Source of the DNA: Ephemerocybe angulata
Lineage: Eukaryota > Basidiomycota > Agaricomycetes > Agaricales > Psathyrellaceae
Length of the DNA: 64,000 nt
Direction: 5' to 3'
Assembly (NCBI GenBank): GCA_013368325.1
Contig: JAACJK010000117.1
Span: 1 to 64,000 of the forward strand
Shown: positions 25,250-35,975 of the stretch, in pieces
Layout: each line of letters opens with the position of its first letter
Numbering within the stretch: position 1 is the stretch's first letter
Position numbers and translations under genes: made by a program
Notes under the pieces: model-generated
What the model was told of the DNA's origin: nothing
Seen by the model: only the letters and a program-made list of their open reading frames with translations
Database searches by the model: none

Positions 25250-26070
25250 CTCCGTATGGGCGACCTTCGTCACGGCGCCGGAGCACGGGGAACGCTATTA
25301 CCCTGCGATGTTTTTTGAAGGAGGCGGAGTTGCCGCCGGATAGGGGTGTTTGGATATCATCCGCATGTGGTGCGCTTCTGTTCCATTGGATCGTATCTTG
25401 GGATTTGGGACTCATGCAGGGGATGCATGAATAGGTATTCTTGGAACTAAAGCGCTTGCGACGTTCGGAACGGAAGGTACGTTCCCTTATCCCCCCTGGC
25501 TGAACCTTACCAGGTCCTAACATACATCTCCACCCCAACAACAACCGGCTTCTCCAAGCCTTCCCCAGTATCTGCCTACGCCTCCTCACACTAACGGCGA
25601 ACATCCATATGTCGTTCTACCGCGGCATCCCATCCTGCTGGCGACGGGAATGTGCAGCGTGAACCGTGCGTCGCGCTCGAACGAGCTGAAGAGCGGGCCC
25701 GGGGCGATCACGATCGTCGTTGGGAGCGTGAAGAAGGACTGAGTGGGCACCCTGGGACGACGGATTTCGCGCTGAGGAAGAGGTTGGAATCTATTAAACT
25801 GCCGATTCAGCATGAGGCGGAATTGGTGCCCGTGGTTTCGTTTGGGGAGAATGATGTGAGTAAATTGTATATTTGTCGTCGGGTGCTGGCTGGAAGATGA
25901 AGAGTTTAGGAGATTGGCGCTGATGGTGTATGTGTAGATTTACCAGCAAATACCAACGAGAAGTGGATAGACGACTGTGTATGCGCTGGAGAGGAAATTT
26001 CAGGCGAATTTTGGGGTTTACCCTGCCGGAGAAACCGTTTGAACTATGGGCTCTCACCTGCCCTTCGAGT
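25250..26070 (+). pseudogene. Diacylglycerol acyltransferase type 2 (DGAT2/DGA1) fragment
   Basis: Across three frames the sequence keeps DGAT2 landmarks in order: ALATFGTEG, then ICSVSRRS-like (MCSVNRASRSNEL), GPGAITIVVGS, HPGTTDFALRKRLESIKLPI, AELVPVVSFGEND, an intron-like gtgagtaaattg..tgtgtag, and YQQIPT followed by ERKFQANFGF. DGAT2 makes triacylglycerol at the ER and lipid droplets. The several frame changes (for example after VVGSVKKD, and the lost HPHG region) make this a pseudogene. Confidence 0.8.
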
Positions 26071-26554
26071 CAGCCGACCTGCACGAGTCGAAGCGAAACA
26101 TGCTCAAACACCTTGATGACCTCCCGCCGCTTTCACCCCTCCTGGGTGCACGGAAGCACGCAGACATGAGGCTGATCTAAGAACCTCTAACTGTGTACAA
26201 CTCATTGTAAACACAAGAGGTTCAGCATGGTTCATGAAAAGGTAAAGTTGATTCATCCCAATACATCATAGAAGGTTTACGAAGTGTATCCTACAACGAG
26301 TCCCTGATCACATAGCTCAGATGGACTAGCCAGATTTGTCGCGCATGCGAACACGAAGACGCCCCTGCGCCATGCTAATCGATTCCCCAACCCCGCCCTC
26401 GCTGCCTTCCGACCCACTTCCGGACCGAGACTACCAAAACGTTCGATATCCCGACACCCCTGATTTCTTACATTCGAACGGATCGCGGACAATACTCTAT
26501 CAACGCCCGGGATCGATCACGTCGGTAATGGGATGCCCCTACCAAGCGTAGACC
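26071..26554. other. Intergenic stretch, no gene seen
   Basis: Lies between the DGAT2 fragment and the 3' end of the R2-like gene. Short frames only. Confidence 0.35.
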
Positions 26555-27725
26555 TCACGTCTCGGCATACTCCTCATCCTCCAGCTCTTCTGGCAAGAGG
26601 GCTGGTAGTATCCCAGACGCAAACAAGAACTGCAGTATAAAATGAGCTTAGGCCGGCTCCCTCAGAAGACGACAAGGAAATGACCAACCGGATTCGAATC
26701 CCCGTAAGCAACGTCGTACCCCATATTAACAAGCAACTGATCAGCGTTGTACCGTATATAGCTCTGCATATCGTCCAGGCTTATCTCGGAATCTGCCCGG
26801 GTCAAAAGGTCTCCTGCGAATGAGCACACCACGAGGAGAAAGAGGGGAAAGCGGATCACATACCTATAGCAAAATCCGTTTCGATCTTCACAGCCGCTTT
26901 GACAATTCCACGTACCGTCCCAGCCATCGGTCGGGTGCTGAGCCGCCTAAGAAGCGCGCAAGCAAAAGCCACATGCAGGCTCTCGTCTTTAACGATAAAA
27001 TCAATCGAACGGGTCATCCCGGGCAGTTTTCCTTGAAGCTTGAACCAGGACAGGACAGCGAAACTAGCAGAGAAGAAGACGCTCTCTACACACACGTAAG
27101 CTATTAAACGTTCTGCGAAAGATCGACTGGTATCAACGGTCCATTTGGTAGCCCATATATGCTTGAAGGCGATGCTGGGCACTTCTGTTGACCAACGGAA
27201 GAGGACTTCCTGATCCACTTGCTCGGGAATCAGGGTATCTATAAGTTTGGCATACATTTCGGCGTGTATATTTTCCCTGAAACGAATACAATCAGTAAGT
27301 CTTCTCCAATTAAAGGACTGCACCCACATTACGATCTGAAACCCGTAAAAAAACCTAGCCTCAAGGTAGGCTACCTCCTGGTAAAGCCTGCTTGCTATGT
27401 TTCTGGTGACAAGCCCGTCGGCAGTCGCAAAGAACCCGAGCGCCCGAGAAACCAATTGCCTTTCCCCACCACCCAAGCGCTTAGCCCAATGCTCCTTATC
27501 GACGGTGAGATTGATGTCGGACGGTGTCCAGAAGGCGTCTCGGGCAGTCAAATACATCTTCCACAACTGTAGGTAGGATGAAGAAAACAAGTTGTATCAG
27601 GGACGATCTGACGGAACCTGATAAGTCTACGAAAATCTACTCACAACGGGGAGCCTGATGGGCAACGCGGTCCGAGGAATACTGATCGGAAGTGAACCCA
27701 TCGAAGGAGGGGAAACGAGAGGCAT
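26555..27725 (-). CDS. Ribonucleotide reductase small subunit-like protein (R2-like), metal site complete, tail replaced
   Basis: Exons on the minus strand: 27725-27645, 27566-27328, 27276-26864, 26813-26689, 26629-26555. All four introns are GT..AG (78, 51, 50 and 59 nt) and the exons sum to 933 nt, 310 aa. The splice 27327/27277 restores the canonical FQIVMENIHAE. Metal ligands are D77, E108, H111, E171, E205 and H208, with the radical tyrosine Y115. Their spacings (31, 3, 60, 34, 3) equal those of mouse R2 (D139, E170, H173, E233, E267, H270; Y177). Other R2 blocks: LWKMY, DAFWTPSDINL, FFSASFAVLSW. The C-terminus after SNP is FLFASGILPALLPEELEDEE and AET. The usual tail ending in FTLDADF is missing, as is most of the N-terminus. 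TATA box at 27776-27784. The gene sits head-to-head with RepHel. Confidence 0.92.
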
Positions 27726-27775
27726 ATGTAGCAGCAGCTTGATTGATGTCACATTGGATCGTCACCTCGAACAAA

Positions 27776-27784
27776 TTTTATATA
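27776..27784 (-). promoter_or_regulatory. TATA box of the R2-like gene
   Basis: On the minus strand the sequence reads TATATAAAA, 51 bp before the ATG at 27725. Confidence 0.5.
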
Positions 27785-28252
27785 CCGAGAAAGCTAAGGA
27801 GGGTACGCAACGAGCCAACTCTTGGAAGACAAAATGTCCTACATTAGGTAGCAACATCAGCAAGCCCGAGGTAACGATCTCAGGCTATGGAATGGGAACA
27901 TACACGTCCAGAAAGGTACTTAGGATCTATAGCACAGTAGGTTAGGATAGGACTACACCAGACTACTCAAGGCACTTCTATAGGTCCACTCGATAGCTAG
28001 CCATTGCCGACTCGATGTATAACCGTTTTCTCACGTATAATTAGTATGGTGAGAACGTAACTGTACTCGAGACTTGACTGTGTAGCCTCCAGAGTAAACA
28101 CCTCGGGCATATTCCTGCCCACCTCACCCTCGCACGGGAAACACCTACAGTACCTGAAAGATGAGCACCTAACAATAGGACATAATTATTAGGTAGCCAC
28201 CCTAGGTCATCCGCCCTCACTATATAAGAAGAGGCACCTGCGTACTAGCGAA
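27785..28252. promoter_or_regulatory. Divergent promoter region R2-like / RepHel
   Basis: About 470 bp between two outward-facing genes. It contains AGGTACTTAGG (27914-27924), CAGTACCTG near 28150, GATGAGCACCT near 28160 and, for RepHel, TATATAA at 28221-28227, 26 bp before its ATG. The layout allows co-expression of the transposase and the R2-like protein. Confidence 0.45.
28221..28227 (+). promoter_or_regulatory. TATA box of RepHel
   Basis: TATATAA, 26 bp upstream of ATG 28253, so the 5' leader must be very short or the true start lies slightly downstream (a second ATG follows at codon 4). Confidence 0.5.
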
Positions 28253-31200
28253 ATGAATAACATGAGCACAGTCGGCCCCCCAGTGAATAGCAGAGTAAAC
28301 GTACAACCAAATGAAGATGGAATGGTTCGAGCCAATCAGCGCTTAACGGCGCTTAGCAGGGTATGTCTCTCAAACACAACGGAGCTTGGTACAACCACCA
28401 TCGAGGTGGACTCACTTGAGTGGAGGAGAACCGTCGATTACCACGGAGTGGTGCAAAGCATGACCAACACAGACCTGCGACTACAAGACCCCACTTTGTT
28501 TGTCCTACAGAACCCCGTGAAAGAGATTATCACCATATTTCCTTATATAAACAGGCGCGACCTTCTAGCGCTCGGCAAGTACCACGGCGCTTACTATCCT
28601 GTGCGCACTAGCAGCAAAGAGATGGCTCGCGCCTTGGCAGCGCACGACTGTACGGAGCAGTGCTATCAGACGATTTTTATATTCAAACAGAGGGGTACCC
28701 TTAGACCATATAAACCATGGGAAGTACTATCCAACGTTAACAACTGGACCCTACCGGGTCCGACGGTGGCCACACGAGCACCATCTGTTACTGGATCGAG
28801 CGACTGCTCTATGTCATCATTTTCGAGCCACTACCAAATAGAACCTACTAGTGATCAAACATGCCCACACCCGACCGCAGCAACACATAGACTACCCCGT
28901 CCATTTGGACCTACGCTTGGAGCGGCGATCGACCAAGCCGACCGACCTTCGGACGCCATAACCAACCCACAACCGGCTAATAGGCCTCCAGAGGCAGCCG
29001 GAAGCGACCTTAAACACCTACAACCGATCACAGAAGCGAATCAAAATCGGCTCATTGCTGACTGGCAAAAATCTATGGCTCTAACTTCTTTCCTGAAGAA
29101 ACCATGCGCCGTATGTACCACGATGGCAAGAAAATCCGACCTTGTCATGGTAGACGCGCGCAACATAGACTTGAAACTGCTACGAAACGATCTGCTTCCG
29201 ACCCACCTGCTGCCTAACACCTACAACATCGACGCGTATGATGGTGCTCTACTGGAACCAGAGGGCATGGAAAATATACACTTCAAAGCCGGGTTAAGCA
29301 TTTGCAAACCATGCAAATCAGACCTGGTGAAGGGTAAAATGCCAAAATTCGCCCTCTGCAATTGGCTGTACTACGCGAAAGATCGGCTTCCACCTGAAGT
29401 TGCTAAAGGCTTTACCGAGATGTCTGTTTTCGAAAAGGCTCTGATATGCCGCGTCCGGACCAACAGTCTTCTATGCAGATTTTCCTTGGAAGGAGTTGAG
29501 AAGGATCCATTCAACGATAATTTTGTACAGAGACGTCGTCACATCAGAGGCAACATCATCTCTACACCCCTAGACGTTGCCCGGATCAGCACCATTCTGC
29601 CACCTCCTGCATCCGAGATACAAGACACAATATGCGCTCTGATTATATCCTCATCTGTACCCTCCGACGCTACTATGGAATCACTAACGCCGATCATGGT
29701 ACGGAAATCAAGGCTGAAGTTATTGATAGAATTCCTCGTACAAAACAATCCCCACTACAAAAAATGCGAAGGGTTCAAGGGGTTCAGTTCCGAATACCTT
29801 GAAGGCCTATTTAAAGGATCAAACGACAGAGGCATCCCAGCGGCCGCAACAATAGGCCACATCCCGATAAACCAGGCGTTAGAATCCCTTACTGAAGACC
29901 ACACAGGGAGGATGGATGAAATCGAGGGTTTGGTGATAGAGAACGTGGCATACACCTCAGGCGACCACTCGCCGCAAAATTACAGAGACATGGTGCTCGA
30001 TGCCGTCGAAAGGTGCACAGACGCCAAACCCTTCTTGTTCTCCAGATCGGGCTCACAGGCGGTACCCGATATAAACAATCCAGCATGGCTAACTTGGGCC
30101 CATCCGAACGCAGATCCTTTCGGCATAGGGGGCTTCAACGACCCTAGACGGAAGAGAGTAATAGGCATGGAGCAGCAGCTAAGACATCTTTTGACTGCCA
30201 AAGACACTTATTTCGAAAGAGACCCTCAACTTGCCTTCGACATCTACAATATCATCCGCAAAAGCGCCGTAAACACCAGCATTCGGTTTGCAGTACCTTA
30301 CCACTTATACTCAACAACGGTCAACAGACTAGCAGCACTAGATAAGGACCAAGTCGCTGCACTTAGACATAAGTTCCAGTCTAACCCGGCTTACAAGCCC
30401 ACCACGCCCAAAGAAATAGAAATCAGTCGTGTCCTCTCGTCAATAGCACCGTTGGCCAGGAAGGTGCCTGGCACTGTATCTCAGAAAATCAAAATGCGTA
30501 ACGAAATACGCGCCCTCATAGGCCAAAAAGGATCCCCCACACTTTTTGTTACCATCAACCCGTCTGACTACCACAACCCTATAGTCAGTGTAATAGCCAG
30601 ACGCCCGACGACTGCAGCAGAAACGGAGGGACTGAGAGCCCTGTCGACTACAGAAAGAGGGCATCTGGCTGTGGACCACCCCGTGGCATGTGCCCAATTC
30701 TTTGACGAAATGATGAAGGCCTTCATCAGTATCATACTAAGGCACGGACGAAAAGGGTCACGCCCAGGCATATTCGGGCACTGTGAGGCGTACTACGGCA
30801 CTGTAGAGACCCAGGGACGAGGTACACTTCACTGCCACATGCTCATATGGTTGAAAGACCATCTATCCCCGGAGCTTCTGGCAGACGCCCTCAAGACATC
30901 CACTGAATACGGTAATGCATTAAAGATTTGGATAGATTCCATAATGTGCTCAGGCTTCGTCGGTAGTAGTTCATTTCAAAACAGCCAGCCATTTAACGAT
31001 GTAGAAGACAAACGCCCACCTCGTGACCCCCACCCAGCGAGCGCGAAAGAGCCAAATGTGTCTGAACTCGGCTGGCCTGAGTTCAAGCGCGAAATGCATG
31101 ATCATGTAGACGAGCTCTTGACCAGATTCAACTGGCACAGACACAGCGGATCGTGCTGGAAGTACCTCAAGCCAGGCGAAGCCCGCATACCAGAGAACTG

Positions 31201-34200
31201 CCGGTTCGGCATGGATGGCACTACCATTGAGAAGACAGAAATCAACAAAGAGGAAGGCACATTAACCATAAAACGCACCCACCCCAAAATGACTCATTAC
31301 AACCCAATAATTACCTTTCTCATGAAATGTAATACAGACATTAAATTCATCGGATCCGGAGCTGAAGCCAACGCGTTCATGTATTACGTTACGGACTACA
31401 TTACGAAGGCCCCCCTCTCTATGCATGCTGGATTAACTGCGTTAGCATACGCCATTCGCCAAGGAGAAGAAAGGAACGTACTTCAAACCAAATCGACGGG
31501 TGAATCGGACCCGAGGAAGGCGATAACCATAGCAATTAACAGCATGCTGGGACGACAAGAATTGTCCCACCCACAAGTCATGAGTTACATACTCGGAGGG
31601 GGAGAGAATTACACCAGTGAACGCTTCCAGCCTCTAAACTGGGGAGAGGTGCTGCGATATGTCGCCAGACCGCAGCCGTCCGAACCTTCTCAGTCTCTCC
31701 AGGCAGAGGAGCAACCTGTTAGGCTAGAAGACCTCCAATTGGCTATGACCGCCGATCGCGAGAACATGTCGGCCTCTAGCACACTTCTCGACTATATTTT
31801 CCGGCCGACTCACGAGCCATACGAATCGATGGGAATATACCTGCATGTGGCCACCACCAGACGAATCACTCGAAAGGCAAAAGGCGGACAGACTGGCGCG
31901 TTCTCGTCCCCATCGCACCCGCAATACAAAACCCACGCCCTTGGACTCAGAAGACTGCGGGTAATCCCGGTTTTACTGGGTCCGGCCATCCAACGGAGAA
32001 ATGGAACAGACCTGGAGCGAGAAACTTGGGCAAGAGACATCTGTATCCTCTTCTCTCCTTGGAGAGCACCAAGCGATATCCAGCCCAACCAGTCCACATG
32101 GAAAGACCGAGTCGATGCTTTGCTGACCCAGCTTCCATCTGAGGTCTTGAATATAATCGAAAACATGGCGGTTGTAGCAGATGGAAAACAAGCCAGAGAC
32201 AATCACCCCAGAGGTAAACGAGGGGGTCTGTCAGAGCAAGCCCTTCTGGCGATGGAGGCGCTACCCGACCTATATACGGACGAGCCCGCACTAGAAATGA
32301 ATGTGTACGCCGCAGCCGTTGACCCAGCTCCAGATAACGAGACGACCGTGACTGGAAGCAAGCTGACGACGTACCTCGACGACCTTCTGGGTCCAGGATC
32401 CTCGTGGGCAGTCCAACAGTGCTTTCCAACTACCAACCTGATACCGAGGTCAGGAGCGAGCCACGGCAGCCCAGCAACGATAGATGTGATAGCCGATGAA
32501 GATCGTGTAGTGGATCAGCAGAAAAGATACATGGCGAAAGCGAAGGGCAAGAAAAGACCGTGCGTAACAGAAGACGATGAGAGCAGGCCGAAGAAGAGGC
32601 GCAAAAAACGCCGGCCAAAGGATCCCACGACCGAAATATCCACCGCGTCAGGCGTCATAACTGCCGCCGGCGGACGGCCCGGCCAACCGACATATGCTCA
32701 ACAAAAAGCCGCCGCGCAGTCCTTGGCAGCCAGTCGGGGCTTAGTCGACAACCCTGAACAATACAGGGCATATACAATCATAACGAACCATGCTATCGGC
32801 AACGCGTCACATCTTCTTATGTATATCGGAGGCGAAGGAGGCACTGGAAAGTCCTACTTGATAGACTCTATTCTCACGTTCTTCAGGCTGATGAACAGAG
32901 AAAGCGAAGTGAGGGTTGGAGCATTTACAGGTATAGCTGCCTCTTTAATAGGAGGAAGCACCCTGCACTCGCTATTAGCCATAGGCGCCAACTTCAAGAA
33001 CCCGGCTACGCTAGTAAAACGCCTATCCGCTGAATGGAGAGGTGTTAAATATCTCTTCATAGACGAAGTATCAATGGTAAGCGCCCAGTTCTTGGCTTCC
33101 ATCTCCTCAAAGCTTCAGCTGGCCAGAAGCGAATACCCTTCGGACTCTCTCCGCATCTTTGGGGGCATCAATGTGATATTTCTGGGCGACTTCTTCCAGC
33201 TCGCGCCGCCCAAACAATCACCTGTATACGCGTACAAACTGGTCCGAAACCCGAGCTTCGTAGAAGCGAGAAGTAGCGTTGGGATAGACGCTATATCAGG
33301 CGCTTATCTCTGGCGCCAGGTGAAAGAGGTGACCATTCTCAAACAGACTAAAAGGCACGAAGGCGACCCGCTGCTATCGAAGATACTGTCCTTGATACGG
33401 TGCCGGCAATGCATCGACAGTACGGGGCGTCAAACCACGATAGACGGACTGACAGCAGTAGAACACATACGCCGTAGAGACTTTGAGCACGTAGCACGAA
33501 CCGACCCGGCTGCTATTCTAAGCTTTGAAGACGCTCCTGTCATAGTAGGGACCAAGATAATCAGAGATCTGCTCAACACCACCATGCTCGCAGCCCATGC
33601 GACGAGAATATCATCAAAAGTTCATATCTACTACTCAGACGACAAGATCAAAAATGAAAAAGTCAGCGAAAATGTAGCTCTACTATTATGGTCGCTCCCA
33701 GCGAACTCCACCAAGGATGCATTTGGCCAGCTCCCAATGTTTATAGGGATGAGGGTCATGATAACGGAAAACATATCGGTCGAATACAAGGTGGTCAACG
33801 GGTCAGAAGGAACCATATCAGACATTCAATACTTCGAAGAAGAAGGACGGCGATATGCGAGAGTGGTTTACGTGAGAGTCCATGCGAGCCACGTACATGC
33901 CCCGGGATTAGAAGCAGGGATAGTCCCAATATTTCCAACAGGGAGAAACATTAAATTCTCCACCCGCTTCCGCAACACAGTGTCCAAAAGCTTCTCCAGG
34001 CATCAAATCCCCTTGATCCCGGCGTACTCGTACACAGACTACAAAAGCCAGGGCCGAACGCTTACACACGCTATAGTCGACCTGGCGTCTGCTAGGCAAC
34101 AGGGCGTATACGTCATGCTGTCCAGAGTCACCTCTCTTAAAGGCTTACTGGTCTTACGATGGTTCCCAGAGAACAAGATCCTCCAAGAAATGACGGGAGA

Positions 34201-34342
34201 GTTACGAGACGAGATTAACAGGTTGAATGCGCTAGACGACACATGCGACACAGAATTCCTGAAGACACGCGATCGCAGTACGTTAATAGGTACAACGGGC
34301 TCGCCAAGCCACAACGGGTCGCAGCCTGGAAGAGATATATAA
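28253..34342 (+). CDS. Helitron RepHel transposase (HUH endonuclease plus Pif1-type helicase)
   Basis: A single uninterrupted frame of 2029 aa, the usual size for a fungal autonomous Helitron. Order of parts: a variable N-terminus; Cys pairs CAVC (about 286) and CKPC (about 360) of a zinc-ribbon-like region; the Rep core with FVTINPSDYHNPI and the HUH motif GTLHCHMLIW (H860, H862); the two-tyrosine motif YYVTDYITK (Y1045, Y1049, K1052); a basic linker KGKKRP..RPKKRRKKRRPK (about 1428-1462), probably a nuclear signal; then the helicase with Walker A GGEGGTGKS (1526-1534), Walker B FIDEVSM (D1604), FLGDFFQLAPP and DYKSQGRTL..GVYVMLSRV. All catalytic residues seem present, so it may be active. 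The Helitron ends (5' TC, 3' hairpin plus CTRR) were not identified. Confidence 0.95.
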   Translation: MNNMSTVGPPVNSRVNVQPNEDGMVRANQRLTALSRVCLSNTTELGTTTIEVDSLEWRRTVDYHGVVQSMTNTDLRLQDPTLFVLQNPVKEIITIFPYINRRDLLALGKYHGAYYPVRTSSKEMARALAAHDCTEQCYQTIFIFKQRGTLRPYKPWEVLSNVNNWTLPGPTVATRAPSVTGSSDCSMSSFSSHYQIEPTSDQTCPHPTAATHRLPRPFGPTLGAAIDQADRPSDAITNPQPANRPPEAAGSDLKHLQPITEANQNRLIADWQKSMALTSFLKKPCAVCTTMARKSDLVMVDARNIDLKLLRNDLLPTHLLPNTYNIDAYDGALLEPEGMENIHFKAGLSICKPCKSDLVKGKMPKFALCNWLYYAKDRLPPEVAKGFTEMSVFEKALICRVRTNSLLCRFSLEGVEKDPFNDNFVQRRRHIRGNIISTPLDVARISTILPPPASEIQDTICALIISSSVPSDATMESLTPIMVRKSRLKLLIEFLVQNNPHYKKCEGFKGFSSEYLEGLFKGSNDRGIPAAATIGHIPINQALESLTEDHTGRMDEIEGLVIENVAYTSGDHSPQNYRDMVLDAVERCTDAKPFLFSRSGSQAVPDINNPAWLTWAHPNADPFGIGGFNDPRRKRVIGMEQQLRHLLTAKDTYFERDPQLAFDIYNIIRKSAVNTSIRFAVPYHLYSTTVNRLAALDKDQVAALRHKFQSNPAYKPTTPKEIEISRVLSSIAPLARKVPGTVSQKIKMRNEIRALIGQKGSPTLFVTINPSDYHNPIVSVIARRPTTAAETEGLRALSTTERGHLAVDHPVACAQFFDEMMKAFISIILRHGRKGSRPGIFGHCEAYYGTVETQGRGTLHCHMLIWLKDHLSPELLADALKTSTEYGNALKIWIDSIMCSGFVGSSSFQNSQPFNDVEDKRPPRDPHPASAKEPNVSELGWPEFKREMHDHVDELLTRFNWHRHSGSCWKYLKPGEARIPENCRFGMDGTTIEKTEINKEEGTLTIKRTHPKMTHYNPIITFLMKCNTDIKFIGSGAEANAFMYYVTDYITKAPLSMHAGLTALAYAIRQGEERNVLQTKSTGESDPRKAITIAINSMLGRQELSHPQVMSYILGGGENYTSERFQPLNWGEVLRYVARPQPSEPSQSLQAEEQPVRLEDLQLAMTADRENMSASSTLLDYIFRPTHEPYESMGIYLHVATTRRITRKAKGGQTGAFSSPSHPQYKTHALGLRRLRVIPVLLGPAIQRRNGTDLERETWARDICILFSPWRAPSDIQPNQSTWKDRVDALLTQLPSEVLNIIENMAVVADGKQARDNHPRGKRGGLSEQALLAMEALPDLYTDEPALEMNVYAAAVDPAPDNETTVTGSKLTTYLDDLLGPGSSWAVQQCFPTTNLIPRSGASHGSPATIDVIADEDRVVDQQKRYMAKAKGKKRPCVTEDDESRPKKRRKKRRPKDPTTEISTASGVITAAGGRPGQPTYAQQKAAAQSLAASRGLVDNPEQYRAYTIITNHAIGNASHLLMYIGGEGGTGKSYLIDSILTFFRLMNRESEVRVGAFTGIAASLIGGSTLHSLLAIGANFKNPATLVKRLSAEWRGVKYLFIDEVSMVSAQFLASISSKLQLARSEYPSDSLRIFGGINVIFLGDFFQLAPPKQSPVYAYKLVRNPSFVEARSSVGIDAISGAYLWRQVKEVTILKQTKRHEGDPLLSKILSLIRCRQCIDSTGRQTTIDGLTAVEHIRRRDFEHVARTDPAAILSFEDAPVIVGTKIIRDLLNTTMLAAHATRISSKVHIYYSDDKIKNEKVSENVALLLWSLPANSTKDAFGQLPMFIGMRVMITENISVEYKVVNGSEGTISDIQYFEEEGRRYARVVYVRVHASHVHAPGLEAGIVPIFPTGRNIKFSTRFRNTVSKSFSRHQIPLIPAYSYTDYKSQGRTLTHAIVDLASARQQGVYVMLSRVTSLKGLLVLRWFPENKILQEMTGELRDEINRLNALDDTCDTEFLKTRDRSTLIGTTGSPSHNGSQPGRDI

Positions 34343-34631
34343 CATACAAAGAGCATGCGAAGGTCTACATGATCTACGGGAAAATACGACTATCATGTAC
34401 CACAGATCTGAGATCAATAGATCAATACGTCGACGGAACTACCCTGGAGTACATGTCAGGCGCGAGAGGGTGCGGCCGGCGCGGCTGTTCTACTGCACTC
34501 GCCCCGAACTCCGGCGTTTGTGGATCTATCTGATCGCGCGTAGGGCCCTCTCTATGACCGCTAGGCAGCGGAGTAGGTTCTTGGGTCCCCCGATCAGGAC
34601 GACGGCACACTACTTCCGACACTAATCAGGA

Positions 34632-35222
34632 TCAATCGAAATGAGCAACATAACGCCGGAGACACAAGTACTCACTGTGCCCGATGCTCAGCGCTTGTCT
34701 GAAGCGCTTTGAAATTAGCGCCAACGGAATGATCGGGTAGTCGCGGCTATCCCGAGAGAACCCCGCAACAACGATCTTCTCAAACGCGATAAGGTCCTGA
34801 TTTTCCACGAGAAAATCCCACTCCAAGAACCTACACATCTCCCGCTCCATCTGGTTCAGTTCTCGAAGAGAAAAGCCAGGACCGATGATCTGTTTCCAAG
34901 ATTTGTTGGTGTATGTTTCATCAACCAGCGTCTTGGTGGCGATCATAATGGCTGAGACAAAAAGCCGATGGCCCGAATTACCGTGCGAGCTGGGGATCCG
35001 CGCCTTGAGCCTCAGTATCAAAACGAGGGCCAGGGTTGAGATACAGGGTTGTAAAGCGGCACCCCAGAGGATCTTCGCGATATATAAAGGGAGGGCGGGA
35101 AGAAAAACGCGACCCTTGGTGGGATGGTCCTCAGGGCAGCCAAACACGTGGATGATGAACCGAGAACAAAGCCGAGCTCGAGCCTCTTGTCCATAAAACG
35201 GGTCTGGAGTAAGTGGAGGCAT
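34632..35222 (-). CDS. Cyclin, PCL/PHO80-like (cyclin N-domain)
   Basis: A single exon of 196 aa. It shows the cyclin box of the basidiomycete Pcl type: FIIHVFGCPED, LPLYIAKILWGAAL, LALVLILRLKARIPSSHGNS, GHRLFVSAIMIATKTLVDET, YTNKSWKQI, then FSLRELNQMEREMCRFLEWD. Such cyclins bind a Pho85/Cdk5-type kinase and act in G1/S or nutrient control. The frame is intact. It faces RepHel tail to tail, 289 bp from its stop. Its proposed promoter at 35340-35390 has GGTGAGCACC (35352) and GGTGAGTACC (35371). Confidence 0.85.
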   Translation of the reverse strand: MPPLTPDPFYGQEARARLCSRFIIHVFGCPEDHPTKGRVFLPALPLYIAKILWGAALQPCISTLALVLILRLKARIPSSHGNSGHRLFVSAIMIATKTLVDETYTNKSWKQIIGPGFSLRELNQMEREMCRFLEWDFLVENQDLIAFEKIVVAGFSRDSRDYPIIPLALISKRFRQALSIGHSEYLCLRRYVAHFD

Positions 35223-35975
35223 GGGGGGAGCTGGACGGCTACACTGCGGAACGAAGGCTACAAAATATACGAACTTTATATTGGCTAAGATTACACTGTA
35301 TTTAGCGCAACACAGATTGACACCCTACCACCTCGCGACGTGACGCCAAAAGGTGAGCACCATAGGACGAAGGTGAGTACCATGCCTTAGGCCCTGTTCC
35401 GACGACTCCGATGCCGAGAATGACGCGACTTCGGCAGGTGAACAGCCGTGGCCAAAAGTGGGTTCTTTGTAAGCGAAAGCACCGCCGCGCTCGGCAACCC
35501 ATGGTTATTAGGCGCCCGAATTTCTCTTCTACAACCTATGCTGTTCCACTCTCCACTTGCTGGTGGATTATCTCCTTTAATATACAGTATGTCTCGTAGA
35601 ATAACTTTTAGGCCTAAAAACTGTTATCGAGTAAAGTTGACGCGATAATCATATGTAATCTCTCTTATCTACGAGCTAAATACACTCAATACGCGAAGGT
35701 AATCTGGAAAAAGAGGGACAATCACGGCAAATCGACTACGCACCTATTCCATGTGTTTAATTCTACCAACCACTTGATCGAAAAGCTCAAGTCGAACCCC
35801 GAGCACGAAGTACTTAGGTAAGGAGACGGCCAACTCAAAGGTGCTCGAGTTCGGAACCAAAGTATATTCAGAGTATAAAATACAGTACAATCGTCAAGAA
35901 GAGTGTTACAAAACGAGTCCAAATAGTCGCGTGACCGGCAAGCACGACGCTGAAGTCTACAAGAAACTCGGAACA
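35223..35975. other. Intergenic stretch, promoter-like motifs
   Basis: No gene seen. It includes the cyclin upstream region with two GGTGAG[CT]ACC copies and, at 35809-35824, AAGTACTTAGGTAAGG. An AT-rich part lies at 35575-35700. Confidence 0.35.

Noticed and set aside
31724..32436. Minus-strand frames across the RepHel gene
   Set aside because: They overlap the well-supported helicase/Rep frame and resemble no family.
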